The notes: a model not told the origin generated them from the sequence alone. Counted from the first letter of the stretch, positions 33,771 to 43,065 are shown. The stretch: DNA of 64,000 nt from Ruminococcus sp. (GCA_024403995.1 JAKSQT010000001.1:62001-126000); one strand, 5' to 3'. Translations and numbers: made by a program.

Positions 33771-34964
33771 TTATCTCTTACTGCCCTTAGCGCCGAAACT
33801 TCCGCCCATTGAGAGGATATTGGTGTCAAAGGCATAGCTTATTTTCTCGTTCTGTCTGTAGCGTTTGAGTGAAAGCTGAATGAGACGTTCGAGAAGTTCA
33901 GGATACTTAACGCCCTTCGGTTCCCAGAGATAGAATGCAAGTGAACCCGGGATAGTGTTTATCTCGTTGATGTATATCTTATCAGTAGCCATATCGAGCA
34001 TGAAATCGATACGTGTAACGCCGTTGCATCCAAGATAGCGGAATGCATCAACAGCGGTCTTTCTTACAAATTCGTCCTGTTCCGGAGTAATCTCGGCAGG
34101 TATCTTTCTTTTCAGAGTAGCCATGCCCTTGCTTCCGCCGCCGTTCTTTCCGCCGCCGCCGACATATTTCTGTTCATAGCTGAGAATTTCGTCATTGCTT
34201 GCCTGAACGGGTTCTTCGCATACGGAAGCCTCTGCCGACTCGCTGTCACCGACAACGGAGCAGTTTATCTCCTTGAGCTGAACAACGGCAGGCTCAACGA
34301 GGATACGGTCTGCAAACTCGAAAGCCTCCTCGATAGACTTTATAAGACCGTCACGGTCGCTTGCCTTGGAGATGCCGACACTTGAACCGAGGTTTATCGG
34401 CTTGACAATTACAGGATAGCCGAATTTCTTCTCGACCTGAGCTATCATATTATCCATGTTGTCGATGTCGAATGACGAGAAACGACAGCAGTCAAGAACA
34501 GGGAAACCTGCATCTTTCAGGAGAATTTTCATAACGAATTTATCCATGCCGACAGCCGATGCAAGAACGTCACAGCCTACATACGGGATGTCGAGAGTCT
34601 GGAGATAGCCCTGCAAAGCGCCGTCCTCAACGTTTGTACCATGTACGATAGGGAAAGCGATGTCAATGTCAGAGATAACGTTTGAGCCGAATTTCTTGGC
34701 TTTCTGACGAACGAGCTGAACCTTGCCCTCGCTTCTTACGAAAACACATTCCGTACATTCGCTGAGAAGTGCAGGAATGTCCTTGAAATTATTGATATCC
34801 ATGAGCTTTTCGCCTGTCCAGAATTCACTTTTCTTGGTCATATAGACAGGGATTATGTTATACTTTTCCTTATTCAGACTTGCAATAGCCTGAACTGCCG
34901 AGATAACGGATACTTCATGTTCTACACTTTTTCCGCCGAAAAGCACTGCGAGATTGATCTTCAT
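33771..34964 (-). CDS. ddl: D-alanine-D-alanine ligase
   Basis: An ATP-grasp ligase that makes D-Ala-D-Ala for peptidoglycan. The N-terminal LFGGKSVEHEVSVISA, the KPINLGSSVGISK and EINTIPGS motifs are intact. At 397 residues it is longer than usual; an insertion of roughly 30 residues rich in Ser/Glu and Gly (EEPVQAS... and GGGGKNGGGSKGMA) lies in the flexible omega-loop region. It is directly downstream of murF, 21 nt apart, forming a D-Ala-D-Ala production and use pair. Confidence 0.92.
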   Translation of the reverse strand: MKINLAVLFGGKSVEHEVSVISAVQAIASLNKEKYNIIPVYMTKKSEFWTGEKLMDINNFKDIPALLSECTECVFVRSEGKVQLVRQKAKKFGSNVISDIDIAFPIVHGTNVEDGALQGYLQTLDIPYVGCDVLASAVGMDKFVMKILLKDAGFPVLDCCRFSSFDIDNMDNMIAQVEKKFGYPVIVKPINLGSSVGISKASDRDGLIKSIEEAFEFADRILVEPAVVQLKEINCSVVGDSESAEASVCEEPVQASNDEILSYEQKYVGGGGKNGGGSKGMATLKRKIPAEITPEQDEFVRKTAVDAFRYLGCNGVTRIDFMLDMATDKIYINEINTIPGSLAFYLWEPKGVKYPELLERLIQLSLKRYRQNEKISYAFDTNILSMGGSFGAKGSKR

Positions 34965-34985
34965 ATTGTTTACTCCTTAAATATA

Positions 34986-36593
34986 TTAATAATTATCAGG
35001 GAGGTCGTTCTCTAAAAGGACGATCTTCTTTTTGTCTGTCTGGTATGAATACACCTTAGAGAGAGCCTCATTCAGACTGTCTGCAACAAAAACTTTGTTC
35101 ATGTCAAAGCCTGCATCCTTGATGCCATTGAAGATAGGCACGGTCTGATTTTTGCCCACGAGTACGATATAATCGCAGGCTTTTGCGGCTTCCTGACCGA
35201 ACTCGAAGTTAAGTTCCTCCTGTTTAGCGCCAAGCTCTACCATACCCGGTGTCACAAGGATACGGCAGGCATCGAAAAGGCCGAGTACACTGAGTGCCGC
35301 ACGGCATCCGTTCGGATTTGAATTATAGGCATCATCGATGAAAGTAACTCCGCTGCCCTTGTCGAGTAGCTGTAAACGGTGCGGAACAGCGGCAATTCGC
35401 TTAACCGGCAGGGTAAGCTTATCAAGAGGAATGCCCGTACCATGAGCATAAGCAATTGCGCCGAGGACATTCTGAACATTATGCTCGCCGAGAAGCTTCA
35501 TGGAGAAACGCTTTGTTTCGCCGTCAGGAGCATTCACAGTAAATTCCGTACCTCTGTCTGAAACCGAGATATCGGTTGCACGGTAGTGATTTCCCTCCTG
35601 CAAGCCGTAGAGGACTGCCGACGGATATTCGGGAGCTTTTTTGCGGATAAGCTCGTTGTCGCCGTTAAGGTATAACTTTCCGCCCTTAGCCTTTACGCAG
35701 TCTGCAAGCTCAAATTTTGTATTGAGCACGTTTTCGATAGAGCCGAAAGTTTCGAGATGCTGAGGACCTACGGAAGTGATGATGCCGTCATGAGGCTCTG
35801 CAATGCCGCAGAGTTCCTTTATTTCGTGGACACGTCTTGCGCCCATTTCGCATATGAAGTACTCATGTGTAGGTTTCAGGCTGTTTCTTATCGTTATGGT
35901 AACGCCCATAGGTGTATTGAAGCTTTCAGGCGTTTTCAGTGTATTATACTGTGAGTTGAGCAGTTCGTCAAGATAGAACTTCATGCTTGTTTTGCCGTAG
36001 CTTCCTGTGATGCCGACTTTATGGAGCGACGGACTTTCTCTGAGGATGCGCTTTGCATCGTTGATATACCAGTTCTGTACCGACTTTTCAACAGGCTTGT
36101 TGATGATATTTGCAAGCGGTGCGAGTATCGGTGTGAGATAAAGAGCAGTTCCAACAGGAACGAAGCTCCATATACTTCCGAACCATACAGGCGGAATGGC
36201 TGTATCGCTTACGGCGGTTTTTCTGCCGATGAGGAATGCAATGACATAAAGAACAGCCACAATAATGAAGAAAGTAGCCATCATGCGTTTTACTCTTGCA
36301 GTAATTTTAAGCGGCTTCTTGAATTTTTTGCCGGGCTTGTATACGAGAATGAACAGGGCGTTCATGACTGTGAGTATGATAACGCCTATTTTATCGCTGA
36401 AAATGAGTGTCGGGAACTGCAAAATAAGCAGTGCGGCAGGGCAGATGTAGCGTCTGTAGTTTTTCTTCATCCACCATGAATGTTCAGGGGTCTTATATCC
36501 GTTGAGCTGGAGCATATGGAATTCCCTGAGAGAATATAGGATAATGCCTGCAAGGGTGACTGCGGCATAGATGCACCATAAAACAGTGTTCAT
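34986..36593 (-). CDS. murF: MurF-type UDP-MurNAc-tripeptide:D-Ala-D-Ala ligase with membrane N-terminus
   Basis: A Mur ligase that would join D-Ala-D-Ala to UDP-MurNAc-tripeptide. The catalytic part (about 175-535) carries the ATP loop GITGSYGKTS and DDAYNSNPNG. The N-terminal 170 residues are unusual: four or five hydrophobic segments (about 1-20, 50-100, 110-130, 140-165), which canonical MurF lacks. Such membrane-fused Mur ligases occur in some Clostridia; whether this is the housekeeping enzyme or a specialised ligase cannot be told here. It is coupled to ddl. Confidence 0.85.
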   Translation of the reverse strand: MNTVLWCIYAAVTLAGIILYSLREFHMLQLNGYKTPEHSWWMKKNYRRYICPAALLILQFPTLIFSDKIGVIILTVMNALFILVYKPGKKFKKPLKITARVKRMMATFFIIVAVLYVIAFLIGRKTAVSDTAIPPVWFGSIWSFVPVGTALYLTPILAPLANIINKPVEKSVQNWYINDAKRILRESPSLHKVGITGSYGKTSMKFYLDELLNSQYNTLKTPESFNTPMGVTITIRNSLKPTHEYFICEMGARRVHEIKELCGIAEPHDGIITSVGPQHLETFGSIENVLNTKFELADCVKAKGGKLYLNGDNELIRKKAPEYPSAVLYGLQEGNHYRATDISVSDRGTEFTVNAPDGETKRFSMKLLGEHNVQNVLGAIAYAHGTGIPLDKLTLPVKRIAAVPHRLQLLDKGSGVTFIDDAYNSNPNGCRAALSVLGLFDACRILVTPGMVELGAKQEELNFEFGQEAAKACDYIVLVGKNQTVPIFNGIKDAGFDMNKVFVADSLNEALSKVYSYQTDKKKIVLLENDLPDNY

Positions 36594-36838
36594 TGAAAAG
36601 TCTCCTTATTAAAAATACAAATAAAAACGGCGAAGCCGCATAATATTGCGGGGTCAAGGGGGGCGGGTGTTCGGTGAACACCTCTGCGAAGCAGAAGCAC
36701 CGACCGAGGCGACAGCCGAGAAAAAGCTCGCTCCCTTGTAGGTGTTGCCCTAAAAAGCAGTCAGTCCAGCGAAGCAATGACCGACGGACTATCCGCATTT
36801 CTACCCTCGGCTTGACCGACGAAATAACTACCTCCGCA

Positions 36839-37612
36839 TCATTCGTCAAGCTTCATGAAAGATGACATTACACGGTTGAAAGTGAACTGCTGTTCAAGGA
36901 ACGAATAGTGACCTGCATTTTCGAGCTTGACAAGACCTGAATCAGGGATAAGCTTCTCCATTTTTTCGCCGTCAGACAGCGGAGTTGCAGTATCATTCAC
37001 GCCCCAGATGAGGAGAGTCGGACATTTTATATTCGGAAGGAGCGGCTCCAAGTCCTCGTTAACTGTTTTGACAAGAACCTGTCTCATAAGCGGAGAGGCG
37101 GCGGCATAGTCGGCGCTTCCCATCTTCTTGCGGAAGTTCTCAAGAGCATCAGGTGCAAAGAATTTCGCAATTTTAGTTGAGAGCACAGCTTTTCCTACTT
37201 TATAATAGTATGTTCGGAAGCTTTTCTTGTTTGATTTCGGAGGGAGAATGCCTGCGCTGTCAACGAGAATGACCTTAGACACCGTGAAAGGAAGGTCTGT
37301 GCGGCTGTTGAGCTTGATTATGACTCTGCCGCCGAAGCTGTGACCGAGGAACATTATCTCCTTGTTATCGTAGTCTTTAAGAAAGTCGATGACGAACTGG
37401 ACGTAATCGCTGACTTCCCATGCGGCAGGCGGTTCATCGCTTTTGCCGAAGCCGGGCATATCCATAGCAACGACCTTGTATTTAGGCGCAAGGAGGTCGA
37501 TGAGGTTGGCGAACAGCCCGATATTGCTGCCCCAGCCGTGGAGGAGAACGATGAGGTCGCCCTCGCCTTTTTCCTCGTAGTTTATTTTTATACCATTAAC
37601 TGTTTTTATCAA
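36839..37612 (-). CDS. Alpha/beta-hydrolase
   Basis: A 257-residue cytosolic hydrolase. The oxyanion segment VLLHGWGSN, the nucleophile elbow GHSFGGR (Ser), a catalytic Asp in WGVNDTATP and His in NAGHYSF give a full triad. Substrate unknown; it resembles the carboxylesterase / MhpC-type group. The 36594-36838 interval before murF contains GC-rich short repeats and a fragment of the GTGTTGCCC repeat arm, but no gene. Confidence 0.88.
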   Translation of the reverse strand: MIKTVNGIKINYEEKGEGDLIVLLHGWGSNIGLFANLIDLLAPKYKVVAMDMPGFGKSDEPPAAWEVSDYVQFVIDFLKDYDNKEIMFLGHSFGGRVIIKLNSRTDLPFTVSKVILVDSAGILPPKSNKKSFRTYYYKVGKAVLSTKIAKFFAPDALENFRKKMGSADYAAASPLMRQVLVKTVNEDLEPLLPNIKCPTLLIWGVNDTATPLSDGEKMEKLIPDSGLVKLENAGHYSFLEQQFTFNRVMSSFMKLDE

Positions 37613-37759
37613 TTTATTTATCTCCAGACATTTATTTGCGGACTCTGCAATATAAGTTTATGCATACAGACCGTCCGCCCATACACATTTTATTATATCA
37701 CGCACAGAAATTAATGTCAATTATTTTTTAGGCTTATTTCATGACAACAGCATAAAAAA

Positions 37760-37783
37760 ATACTCCGCTAAAAAGCGGAGCAT
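37760..37783 (-). terminator. Terminator of the HEPN-like membrane gene
   Basis: On the minus strand GCTCCGC pairs with GCGGAGT over TTTTTA and runs into TTTTTTTA. Confidence 0.85.
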
Positions 37784-37789
37784 TCAGCA

Positions 37790-39040
37790 TCAGACATTTT
37801 GAAGCACACTTTCTTTGATAGCTTCAATAAGTTCACAGCTTACTTTATAGCAGAAAAAAACTTGATTGATCTGTTTTTCCACACCGCTGGCGTGCATAAG
37901 ATCATTACAATGTTTACGTGCGCTTTGCAGTTTACTTACCATATCACTCGAAAGCAGATTATAGTTACCGCAACTGTCGATATCAGCTACGATTTTTTTC
38001 CTTTTATCAAGTTCAACGCCCCAATGACAAAGAATGCATCTTACGCCATTTTCAATAGTAAGACGTACATTGAGGAGCGCTTCTTTATATTCATGATTGT
38101 CCATCTGTATTTTTGCCTTTTCAGAGAGAGCCGTCATCTCCTGAATCACATTTTTGTAGTATTCCACGTCATGACCTGCGGCATCCAGACCGTTGAGGTC
38201 AAAACCGTGTTTTACATAATTTCTTGGTCCGGAATAATTCTGACGGCGCTGAAATCTGTCAGACATATAACGGCGCTGCGGTCTGTTATTGGAATAATTT
38301 CTTCTCGGTACATATCCGCCGCTGTTTCCGTTTGAATATTCGTTTCCGGAATACGGTGCATTATAAGCAGAATAATTATTGCTGCGATACGGTACACTGC
38401 GTACTCTTTCTCCATGGTGCGGAATATTTGCATCTGTTACGTTATAACTATACTCAAGTCCGATGTGATACATCAATTCTATGAATATACCAAATACTAT
38501 AAGCATCGGAAGCGAGCCGAATATCATATCCTCAACTGCAAACAGCTTGTAATACTCTATGAGACTTATGCCGAAAGCAGTTTTTGTCCACATATTGAAC
38601 TTTATCAGGATATACGCTATTATTCCAAATCCGAAAACAACGAAATATTTCATAGCGTATTTAACAATATGCTCAATTACTTTTTCAAGTCCGTAAAATA
38701 AATAATATACAGGATACTGCCATTTATCAGAACGAGATTCTCTTTCACAGTATTCGCCTATTTTTCTTTTAATTCCGATCAGTTCGATCCTTGCCAGATA
38801 AAGAATTACCAGAACGGCAAGAACAATTAACAGGACAGGCAGATTAACATTAAGCAGACCTGTGACTCTGAAAATTCTCCAGCCAACGATCAAAAATACA
38901 GGAATAAGGAATGCCTGCGCCATAAAAGTTTCCACAATGCTTTCAAGAGCAAGTGCAAGCCATTTCAGCAGCAATATAAAAATTGCAAAGAATGAAGCAA
39001 AATTAACGCCAATTTTTTTTATCACTTTCATTCTGCTCAC
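37790..39040 (-). CDS. Membrane protein with C-terminal HEPN-like domain
   Basis: A 416-residue protein without a clear family. Four or five transmembrane segments (about 12-35, 42-58, 66-85, 128-150 and 165-190) precede a low-complexity Asn/Tyr/Arg/Ser-rich stretch (about 215-275). A soluble helical domain follows (about 300-416) with the pattern of HEPN/DUF4145 proteins (LLNVRLTIENGVRCIL, KHCNDLMHA). The GTG start at 39040 overlaps the lipoprotein stop (GTGA); an ATG lies three codons later. HEPN assignment is by pattern only. Confidence 0.65.
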   Translation of the reverse strand: MSRMKVIKKIGVNFASFFAIFILLLKWLALALESIVETFMAQAFLIPVFLIVGWRIFRVTGLLNVNLPVLLIVLAVLVILYLARIELIGIKRKIGEYCERESRSDKWQYPVYYLFYGLEKVIEHIVKYAMKYFVVFGFGIIAYILIKFNMWTKTAFGISLIEYYKLFAVEDMIFGSLPMLIVFGIFIELMYHIGLEYSYNVTDANIPHHGERVRSVPYRSNNYSAYNAPYSGNEYSNGNSGGYVPRRNYSNNRPQRRYMSDRFQRRQNYSGPRNYVKHGFDLNGLDAAGHDVEYYKNVIQEMTALSEKAKIQMDNHEYKEALLNVRLTIENGVRCILCHWGVELDKRKKIVADIDSCGNYNLLSSDMVSKLQSARKHCNDLMHASGVEKQINQVFFCYKVSCELIEAIKESVLQNV

Positions 39041-39909
39041 GTATCCTTTCCAAGCATATATTTCACACTTTCAACAGTTGTAAAGCCTCTGTTCAGAGCT
39101 ACCTCAACGCTTGCACTGTTCGCTGTATTGATGAAAAGGCAGCGTGTCCTGAACAGCATATCAAACACTACGGGACAGCCCTTGCCCTTGGACGGCATAC
39201 CGATAATTCCTGTATCTTTATCGGCAATATCGGATATATCCATGCCTGTACCGATACCGCCGAAAATGAAGCATTTATTGCTTTCAAATTTCACGCCTTT
39301 GATTTTGCCGGCGTTATCTGTGATCGCCCACAACCCCTCAACTTCATTGCACGGTATTCCGTTTTTGTCCTTTTTTTCCGTATCAAATGTAAAGTTCTGG
39401 TCAAGATTTCTTATATCATATATAGTATCGTAAATTTGTATTTTTTCAGCATATTTTTCAGCTTTTTTGATTTCATCAAGTGGGGTCGTGCCGGGTATTC
39501 TGTTGATATTTATTTTAAGATTTTCAGTATTTTCAGCTTTTATCTCTATTACCTTACTGCCAAGATCCTCGTATTCATAGGGATACTTATAGGCAGATGA
39601 AAAAGAAACAGACGAGATTCTGTAAGCTCCGGGAGTAAGATAAATTTCTTCTGAAAAATCATTTGCCTCTGAAAGCTTGACACTATAAGGCGAAGTATCA
39701 TATTCTGCTGATTTGATATCAAGTTTGAGCGCAACAAAGCTCTTTTCAAGGTCTGACATTCCGTCAAGAACCTCATCGAAACCGGAAAGTTCGATATGTA
39801 GTTTTGCATTATAAGCCCTTACCTCACTGCTTGCGCAGCCGCAAATACAAAAAATAAAAGCGCCTGTGAGCAATGTACACAGCAGTCTGCGGCATGACAA
39901 AAAACTCAT
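39037..39909 (-). CDS. Lipoprotein of unknown function
   Basis: A 290-residue secreted protein. Its signal peptide ends in the lipobox ICGC. The mature part has beta-rich sequence (YNAKLHIELSGFDEVLD..., a LTPGAYRISSVSFSS segment recalling fimbrial/adhesin-type sandwich domains) and no motif I can name. The ATG at 39909 was chosen; a TTG two codons upstream has a better-spaced AAAGGG, so the start is uncertain. It is coupled to the downstream membrane gene. Confidence 0.7.
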   Translation of the reverse strand: MSFLSCRRLLCTLLTGAFIFCICGCASSEVRAYNAKLHIELSGFDEVLDGMSDLEKSFVALKLDIKSAEYDTSPYSVKLSEANDFSEEIYLTPGAYRISSVSFSSAYKYPYEYEDLGSKVIEIKAENTENLKININRIPGTTPLDEIKKAEKYAEKIQIYDTIYDIRNLDQNFTFDTEKKDKNGIPCNEVEGLWAITDNAGKIKGVKFESNKCFIFGGIGTGMDISDIADKDTGIIGMPSKGKGCPVVFDMLFRTRCLFINTANSASVEVALNRGFTTVESVKYMLGKDT

Positions 39910-40502
39910 TAACAAATACGCCCTTTCATATATATGGGCACCTCTCCCCCCCTTCTGAGAAAAAACGGGTTTTTAGAGATTCCCATATGTATATTTTTTC
40001 AGAAGCTGAACCTTGCCGTCAACACTTCATAAATCAAGGCATTATTCAGCTTTTTGACAACAAAATTATACCAGAATTCTGCTGAAATGTCAATACTGCC
40101 GAAACTCAGGCTCCATCACAGAAACATCTTAATTGTCAACTCCTTTGACAATGCGCTTCACTTATTGATATATATTTTAATTCGTATGTATTTTGTGCAC
40201 AGTCAGAAGGACTGTTTTTTGTTGAATTATAGTTAACATGACGTGGATTTTTTATCATTTGAAATTCGCCTCTCGGTATTGAATATTCATATTTTTTACG
40301 TTGCGTATATTGTATCAATTAGCGACATATAGCGGTATAATATTTTGCGTATTTAAGAAACACGTTAAACAAATTAGTTATTTGTGTTATTAATCGTCAA
40401 AAAACGTTCACCTGATTATCACATATTCACAACAAAAATCACATTATTTTCTATTGTTAACAAATGCCAAAAAGCAATTTGTAAGAATGTTACTTTTAAC
40501 GA
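39910..40502. other. AT-rich intergenic stretch without a gene
   Basis: About 590 bp between the lipoprotein and the dockerin promoter. I see no supportable coding region. A C-run (39947-39953), a few short inverted repeats and scattered -10-like boxes are the only features. Confidence 0.5.
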
Positions 40503-40531
40503 TTGACAAATTTGACTCATTTTGTTATAAT
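40503..40531 (+). promoter_or_regulatory. Perfect sigma-A promoter for the dockerin gene
   Basis: TTGACA (40503-40508), 17 bp, TATAAT (40526-40531). The start site near 40538 leaves a leader of about 380 nt before the ATG. Confidence 0.85.
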
Positions 40532-40537
40532 ATACTT

Positions 40538-40920
40538 ACAGCGCTGGTAAAAAATTCTTAAAAGTTAAAGAGGTTAAAGTTTAAGAATAAGTAAAATTTT
40601 AAAAAGCAACGGCTATTTAGTGGTTATCCTTTGTGTTATGCCATGACAATTTCGTTTGCTATCGCAGAAACATTCGTAAGTGTAATATTAGTTTAGTATT
40701 AAAAAGCTGATGATATCGCAGACGAATACTGTGTCAATAAGACGTTACAGTATACTTTATGTTTATAAAGTATCTCACAAACACTTAAAGCAGAAATTTA
40801 CTTGTACGATAAGTAAAAATGGGGTTTTTCAAAAATTTTATTTACGTATTAAACATCGCATCTTTGTATGGGGATAGTACACTGATGCATTGAATTATAA
40901 AAATGAGGTAGGGTTTAATT
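40538..40920 (+). promoter_or_regulatory. Long untranslated leader of the dockerin gene
   Basis: A leader of about 380 nt rich in A and T, with short repeats such as CTATCGCAGA and GATATCGCAGA. It matches no riboswitch class I recognise. GAGGTAGGG precedes the ATG, giving a normal ribosome-binding site. It could be a structured regulatory RNA or simply a stabilising leader. Confidence 0.5.
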
Positions 40921-41601
40921 ATGAAAAATATGTTTAAAAAAGCAATGGCAGCCGCTTCAGCAGCAGTTCTCTGTGCTGTTCCGATGACTGCTTCATTTGC
41001 TGATGCAGCAGCGCCCCAGAAAGATACATACAGAGTATTTTTCGACCAGAACCGTAATCTCACCAAAAACAGCATAACCTTTGAGCTTGGCGCACACACA
41101 AAACTTGCTGAGTTAAAAGGCATCAACTTCAACAGCGCAAAAGGCTATGCAGTGGCTCTTGGCGGCACAGGCGCTCCCGGTTATGCAAAGGGCGTTGTTA
41201 AATATACCTACTATCCACGTATGCTCAACAATTATAATGACAAATTCATTCTCTCGGCTACATATACCTGCAAAAAAGGTACGGGAATAGAGGGGATTGA
41301 TGCAGAATGCGAACCAAGTCTTCCGTTACGTGAGACAGTTCTCCTTATCGGTGATGTGAATTTCGACAACGAGATTGATATTTCCGATGCTATTCTTGCA
41401 AGCCGTCTTGGTCAGAGCAATCCGAGAGTTAAATCAGACAACAATCAGTTAAGAGCCGCTGACGTTGATAATGACGGCTATATTACTTCCAACGACTCCG
41501 ACCTTATCTGTCAGTATATTGCACGTACAATAACCGATTTTTCGGGCTTCAACGTTATTCCGCTCAATAAGCTGTCAGATTATCGTCCTCATATTTATTA
41601 A
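40921..41601 (+). CDS. Secreted dockerin-containing protein
   Basis: A 226-residue exported protein. A signal peptide (about 1-27, Ala-rich) is followed by an unrecognised domain of about 110 residues (DTYRVFFDQNRNLTKNSITFELG...). A C-terminal dockerin-like module follows with two calcium-loop repeats (GDVNFDNEIDISDAILASRLGQ and ADVDNDGYITSNDSDLICQYI). Dockerins attach enzymes to cohesins in cellulosome- or amylosome-like assemblies. The N-terminal domain resembles no catalytic family I can name, so it may be a binding or structural partner. Confidence 0.85.
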   Translation: MKNMFKKAMAAASAAVLCAVPMTASFADAAAPQKDTYRVFFDQNRNLTKNSITFELGAHTKLAELKGINFNSAKGYAVALGGTGAPGYAKGVVKYTYYPRMLNNYNDKFILSATYTCKKGTGIEGIDAECEPSLPLRETVLLIGDVNFDNEIDISDAILASRLGQSNPRVKSDNNQLRAADVDNDGYITSNDSDLICQYIARTITDFSGFNVIPLNKLSDYRPHIY

Positions 41602-41612
41602 AACATAAAAAC

Positions 41613-41640
41613 AAATGCCCCGAAAATAAACGGGGCATTT
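41613..41640 (+). terminator. Hairpin (copy 1) after the dockerin gene
   Basis: AAATGCCCCG and its complement pair over AAAATAAA. An identical 28-bp hairpin is at 41782-41809, on the other side of the 141-bp element. Confidence 0.8.
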
Positions 41641-41781
41641 CAGCGTGTCAAAAAACTTATTTGGGGACGTCGAGGACGCCGTCCCCTACAAATGCATTAA
41701 CGAAGAATAGCTGAATTGTAGGGGCTGGCGTCCTCGACAGCCCTTGCTTAACGAAATAATTTCGACTTTTTCAACAGACTG
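41641..41781. mobile_element. 141-bp MITE-like element in duplicated terminator, copy B
   Basis: A nearly identical, inverted copy of 27949-28089. It begins CAGCGTGTCAAAAAAC and ends, on the other strand, CAGTCTGTTGAAAAAG. It is bracketed by two perfect 28-bp copies of the local terminator hairpin (41613-41640 and 41782-41809), which look like a target duplication of an entire hairpin. No coding capacity. Confidence 0.82.
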
Positions 41782-41812
41782 AAATGCCCCGAAAATAAAC
41801 GGGGCATTTTTG
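41782..41812. terminator. Hairpin (copy 2) between dockerin and anti-sigma genes
   Basis: The same 28-bp hairpin as 41613-41640, here followed by TTTT. It serves the end of the plus-strand unit and faces the anti-sigma gene. Confidence 0.8.
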
Positions 41813-41821
41813 TATATACTT

Positions 41822-42523
41822 TCATTCTTCCACATTATTAAGATATAACTGCCAGAGGTCTATCTCTATATCCCTGTCAAGGCAGTGAATCGTCAGCGTA
41901 TCGCCCATGTGGACATCGCTGTAGCCGTGGGAATACTCATTGGCGTGTTTGCCACGGTTATCAAACGGCAGCCTGACTTCTGGATATATCCAGAGTTCGT
42001 CGTGTATCGTCATGGCATCATTATCAGAATAAATCGGCTGAAACTTGTTCTTTGTCCTCATACATTTGCAGTCGCACTTGAATTCAAGGTTAAGACCCTT
42101 GCTTTTTATAGTCGTTTCAGTGGCATTTCCTGCGGCTATTTCAGCATCAGCATCTTTGACGTTATCAGCATCAACTGACACTTCATGCAAATCGTATTCT
42201 TCTGCAATCACGGTATAATGCAGTTTACTGGAACTTATCGGTATGACACCCACGAAAACGAACACGAACACGCCGCAAAGCACTGCGACCGTAGCAAGAA
42301 CTGTGAGCAGAATTTTTCCTTTATTTCTCTTTTTTACTTTTTTCAGCGGTTTTATATCTCTGTCGGGAATATTTATGACACTTTCTTTTGTACTCATCTG
42401 CTCATAAACTCTGCGGCATTCCTCACAGCCTGCAAGATGTTCCTCAACCTCTGAACTGCTGTCAGCCGAGGTCAGACCGTCACAGTAAAGCGGGAGCAAG
42501 TCCCTGATTATCGTGCATTTCAT
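41822..42523 (-). CDS. Anti-sigma factor with zinc-finger domain (pair 2)
   Basis: A 233-residue membrane anti-sigma factor. The N-terminal HC2-type zinc domain has HLAGCEECRRVYEQM; one membrane helix lies at about 72-95; the outer part (about 100-233) is unlike that of pair 1. It starts 1 nt after its sigma gene. The cytosolic halves of the two anti-sigmas are clearly related, but their sensor domains differ. Confidence 0.85.
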   Translation of the reverse strand: MKCTIIRDLLPLYCDGLTSADSSSEVEEHLAGCEECRRVYEQMSTKESVINIPDRDIKPLKKVKKRNKGKILLTVLATVAVLCGVFVFVFVGVIPISSSKLHYTVIAEEYDLHEVSVDADNVKDADAEIAAGNATETTIKSKGLNLEFKCDCKCMRTKNKFQPIYSDNDAMTIHDELWIYPEVRLPFDNRGKHANEYSHGYSDVHMGDTLTIHCLDRDIEIDLWQLYLNNVEE

Positions 42524-42524
42524 A

Positions 42525-43004
42525 TTATTCTCCTCCTTTTAGTTTTTGTTTAGCCCTGTAATACGTCACTCTCGCCCAGTTTTCCGTTTTGCCGAAAAGT
42601 TCGCCTATCTCACGGAAAGACAGTTCCCCTGTGGCACGGAGCAGAACTATCTCCTTCTCATTTTCGGGCAGACCGTGCAGACATTTCAGCAGCCGCATTT
42701 TCTCGTCGGCAAGCTCGGCTTTTTCGTCGGGGCGGACGGAATTATCCTCTGCATTTTCGTCAGGCTCGGAAACAGGATGATATTTCCTGCGGCGTTTTTC
42801 ATTGAGCCACAGATTTTTTGCAATGCCGCACAGCCATGAATATACCGAACTTTCGCCCTTATACTTGTCAACGGAGCGTATTGCCTGATAGAAAGTCTCC
42901 TGCGTAAGCTCCTCTGCGGTATCAGCATCACCGCAGAGTGTCATAAGATACAGAAAGACCTTGCGTCCGTTTTCCTCATAGTACTGTTTCATATTGTCTG
43001 ACAC
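42525..43004 (-). CDS. ECF RNA polymerase sigma factor (pair 2)
   Basis: A 159-residue ECF sigma factor. Region 2 shows KGESSVYSWLCGIAKNLW, region 4 shows ELSFREIGELFGKTENWARVTYYRAKQKL, closely matching pair 1 in the promoter -35-binding part. The GTG at 43002-43004 was chosen because GGGAGGTGAT lies upstream and the putative -10 box would otherwise fall too close to an ATG at 43028. It carries the same TGTAAC-type upstream element as pair 1. Confidence 0.92.
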   Translation of the reverse strand: MSDNMKQYYEENGRKVFLYLMTLCGDADTAEELTQETFYQAIRSVDKYKGESSVYSWLCGIAKNLWLNEKRRRKYHPVSEPDENAEDNSVRPDEKAELADEKMRLLKCLHGLPENEKEIVLLRATGELSFREIGELFGKTENWARVTYYRAKQKLKGGE

Positions 43005-43032
43005 GGCATCACCTCCCTGAACGTTCATATAT

Positions 43033-43060
43033 TAGTTGCACAAAAATCGCTTTCGTTACA
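43033..43060 (-). promoter_or_regulatory. ECF-type autoregulatory promoter, pair 2
   Basis: On the minus strand TGTAAC (43055-43060), 16 bp, CAACTA (43033-43038). It matches the pair 1 promoter in the -35 element, spacing and leader length (about 22 nt). The upstream psd terminator's U-tract abuts the -35. Confidence 0.62.
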
Positions 43061-43065
43061 AAAAA

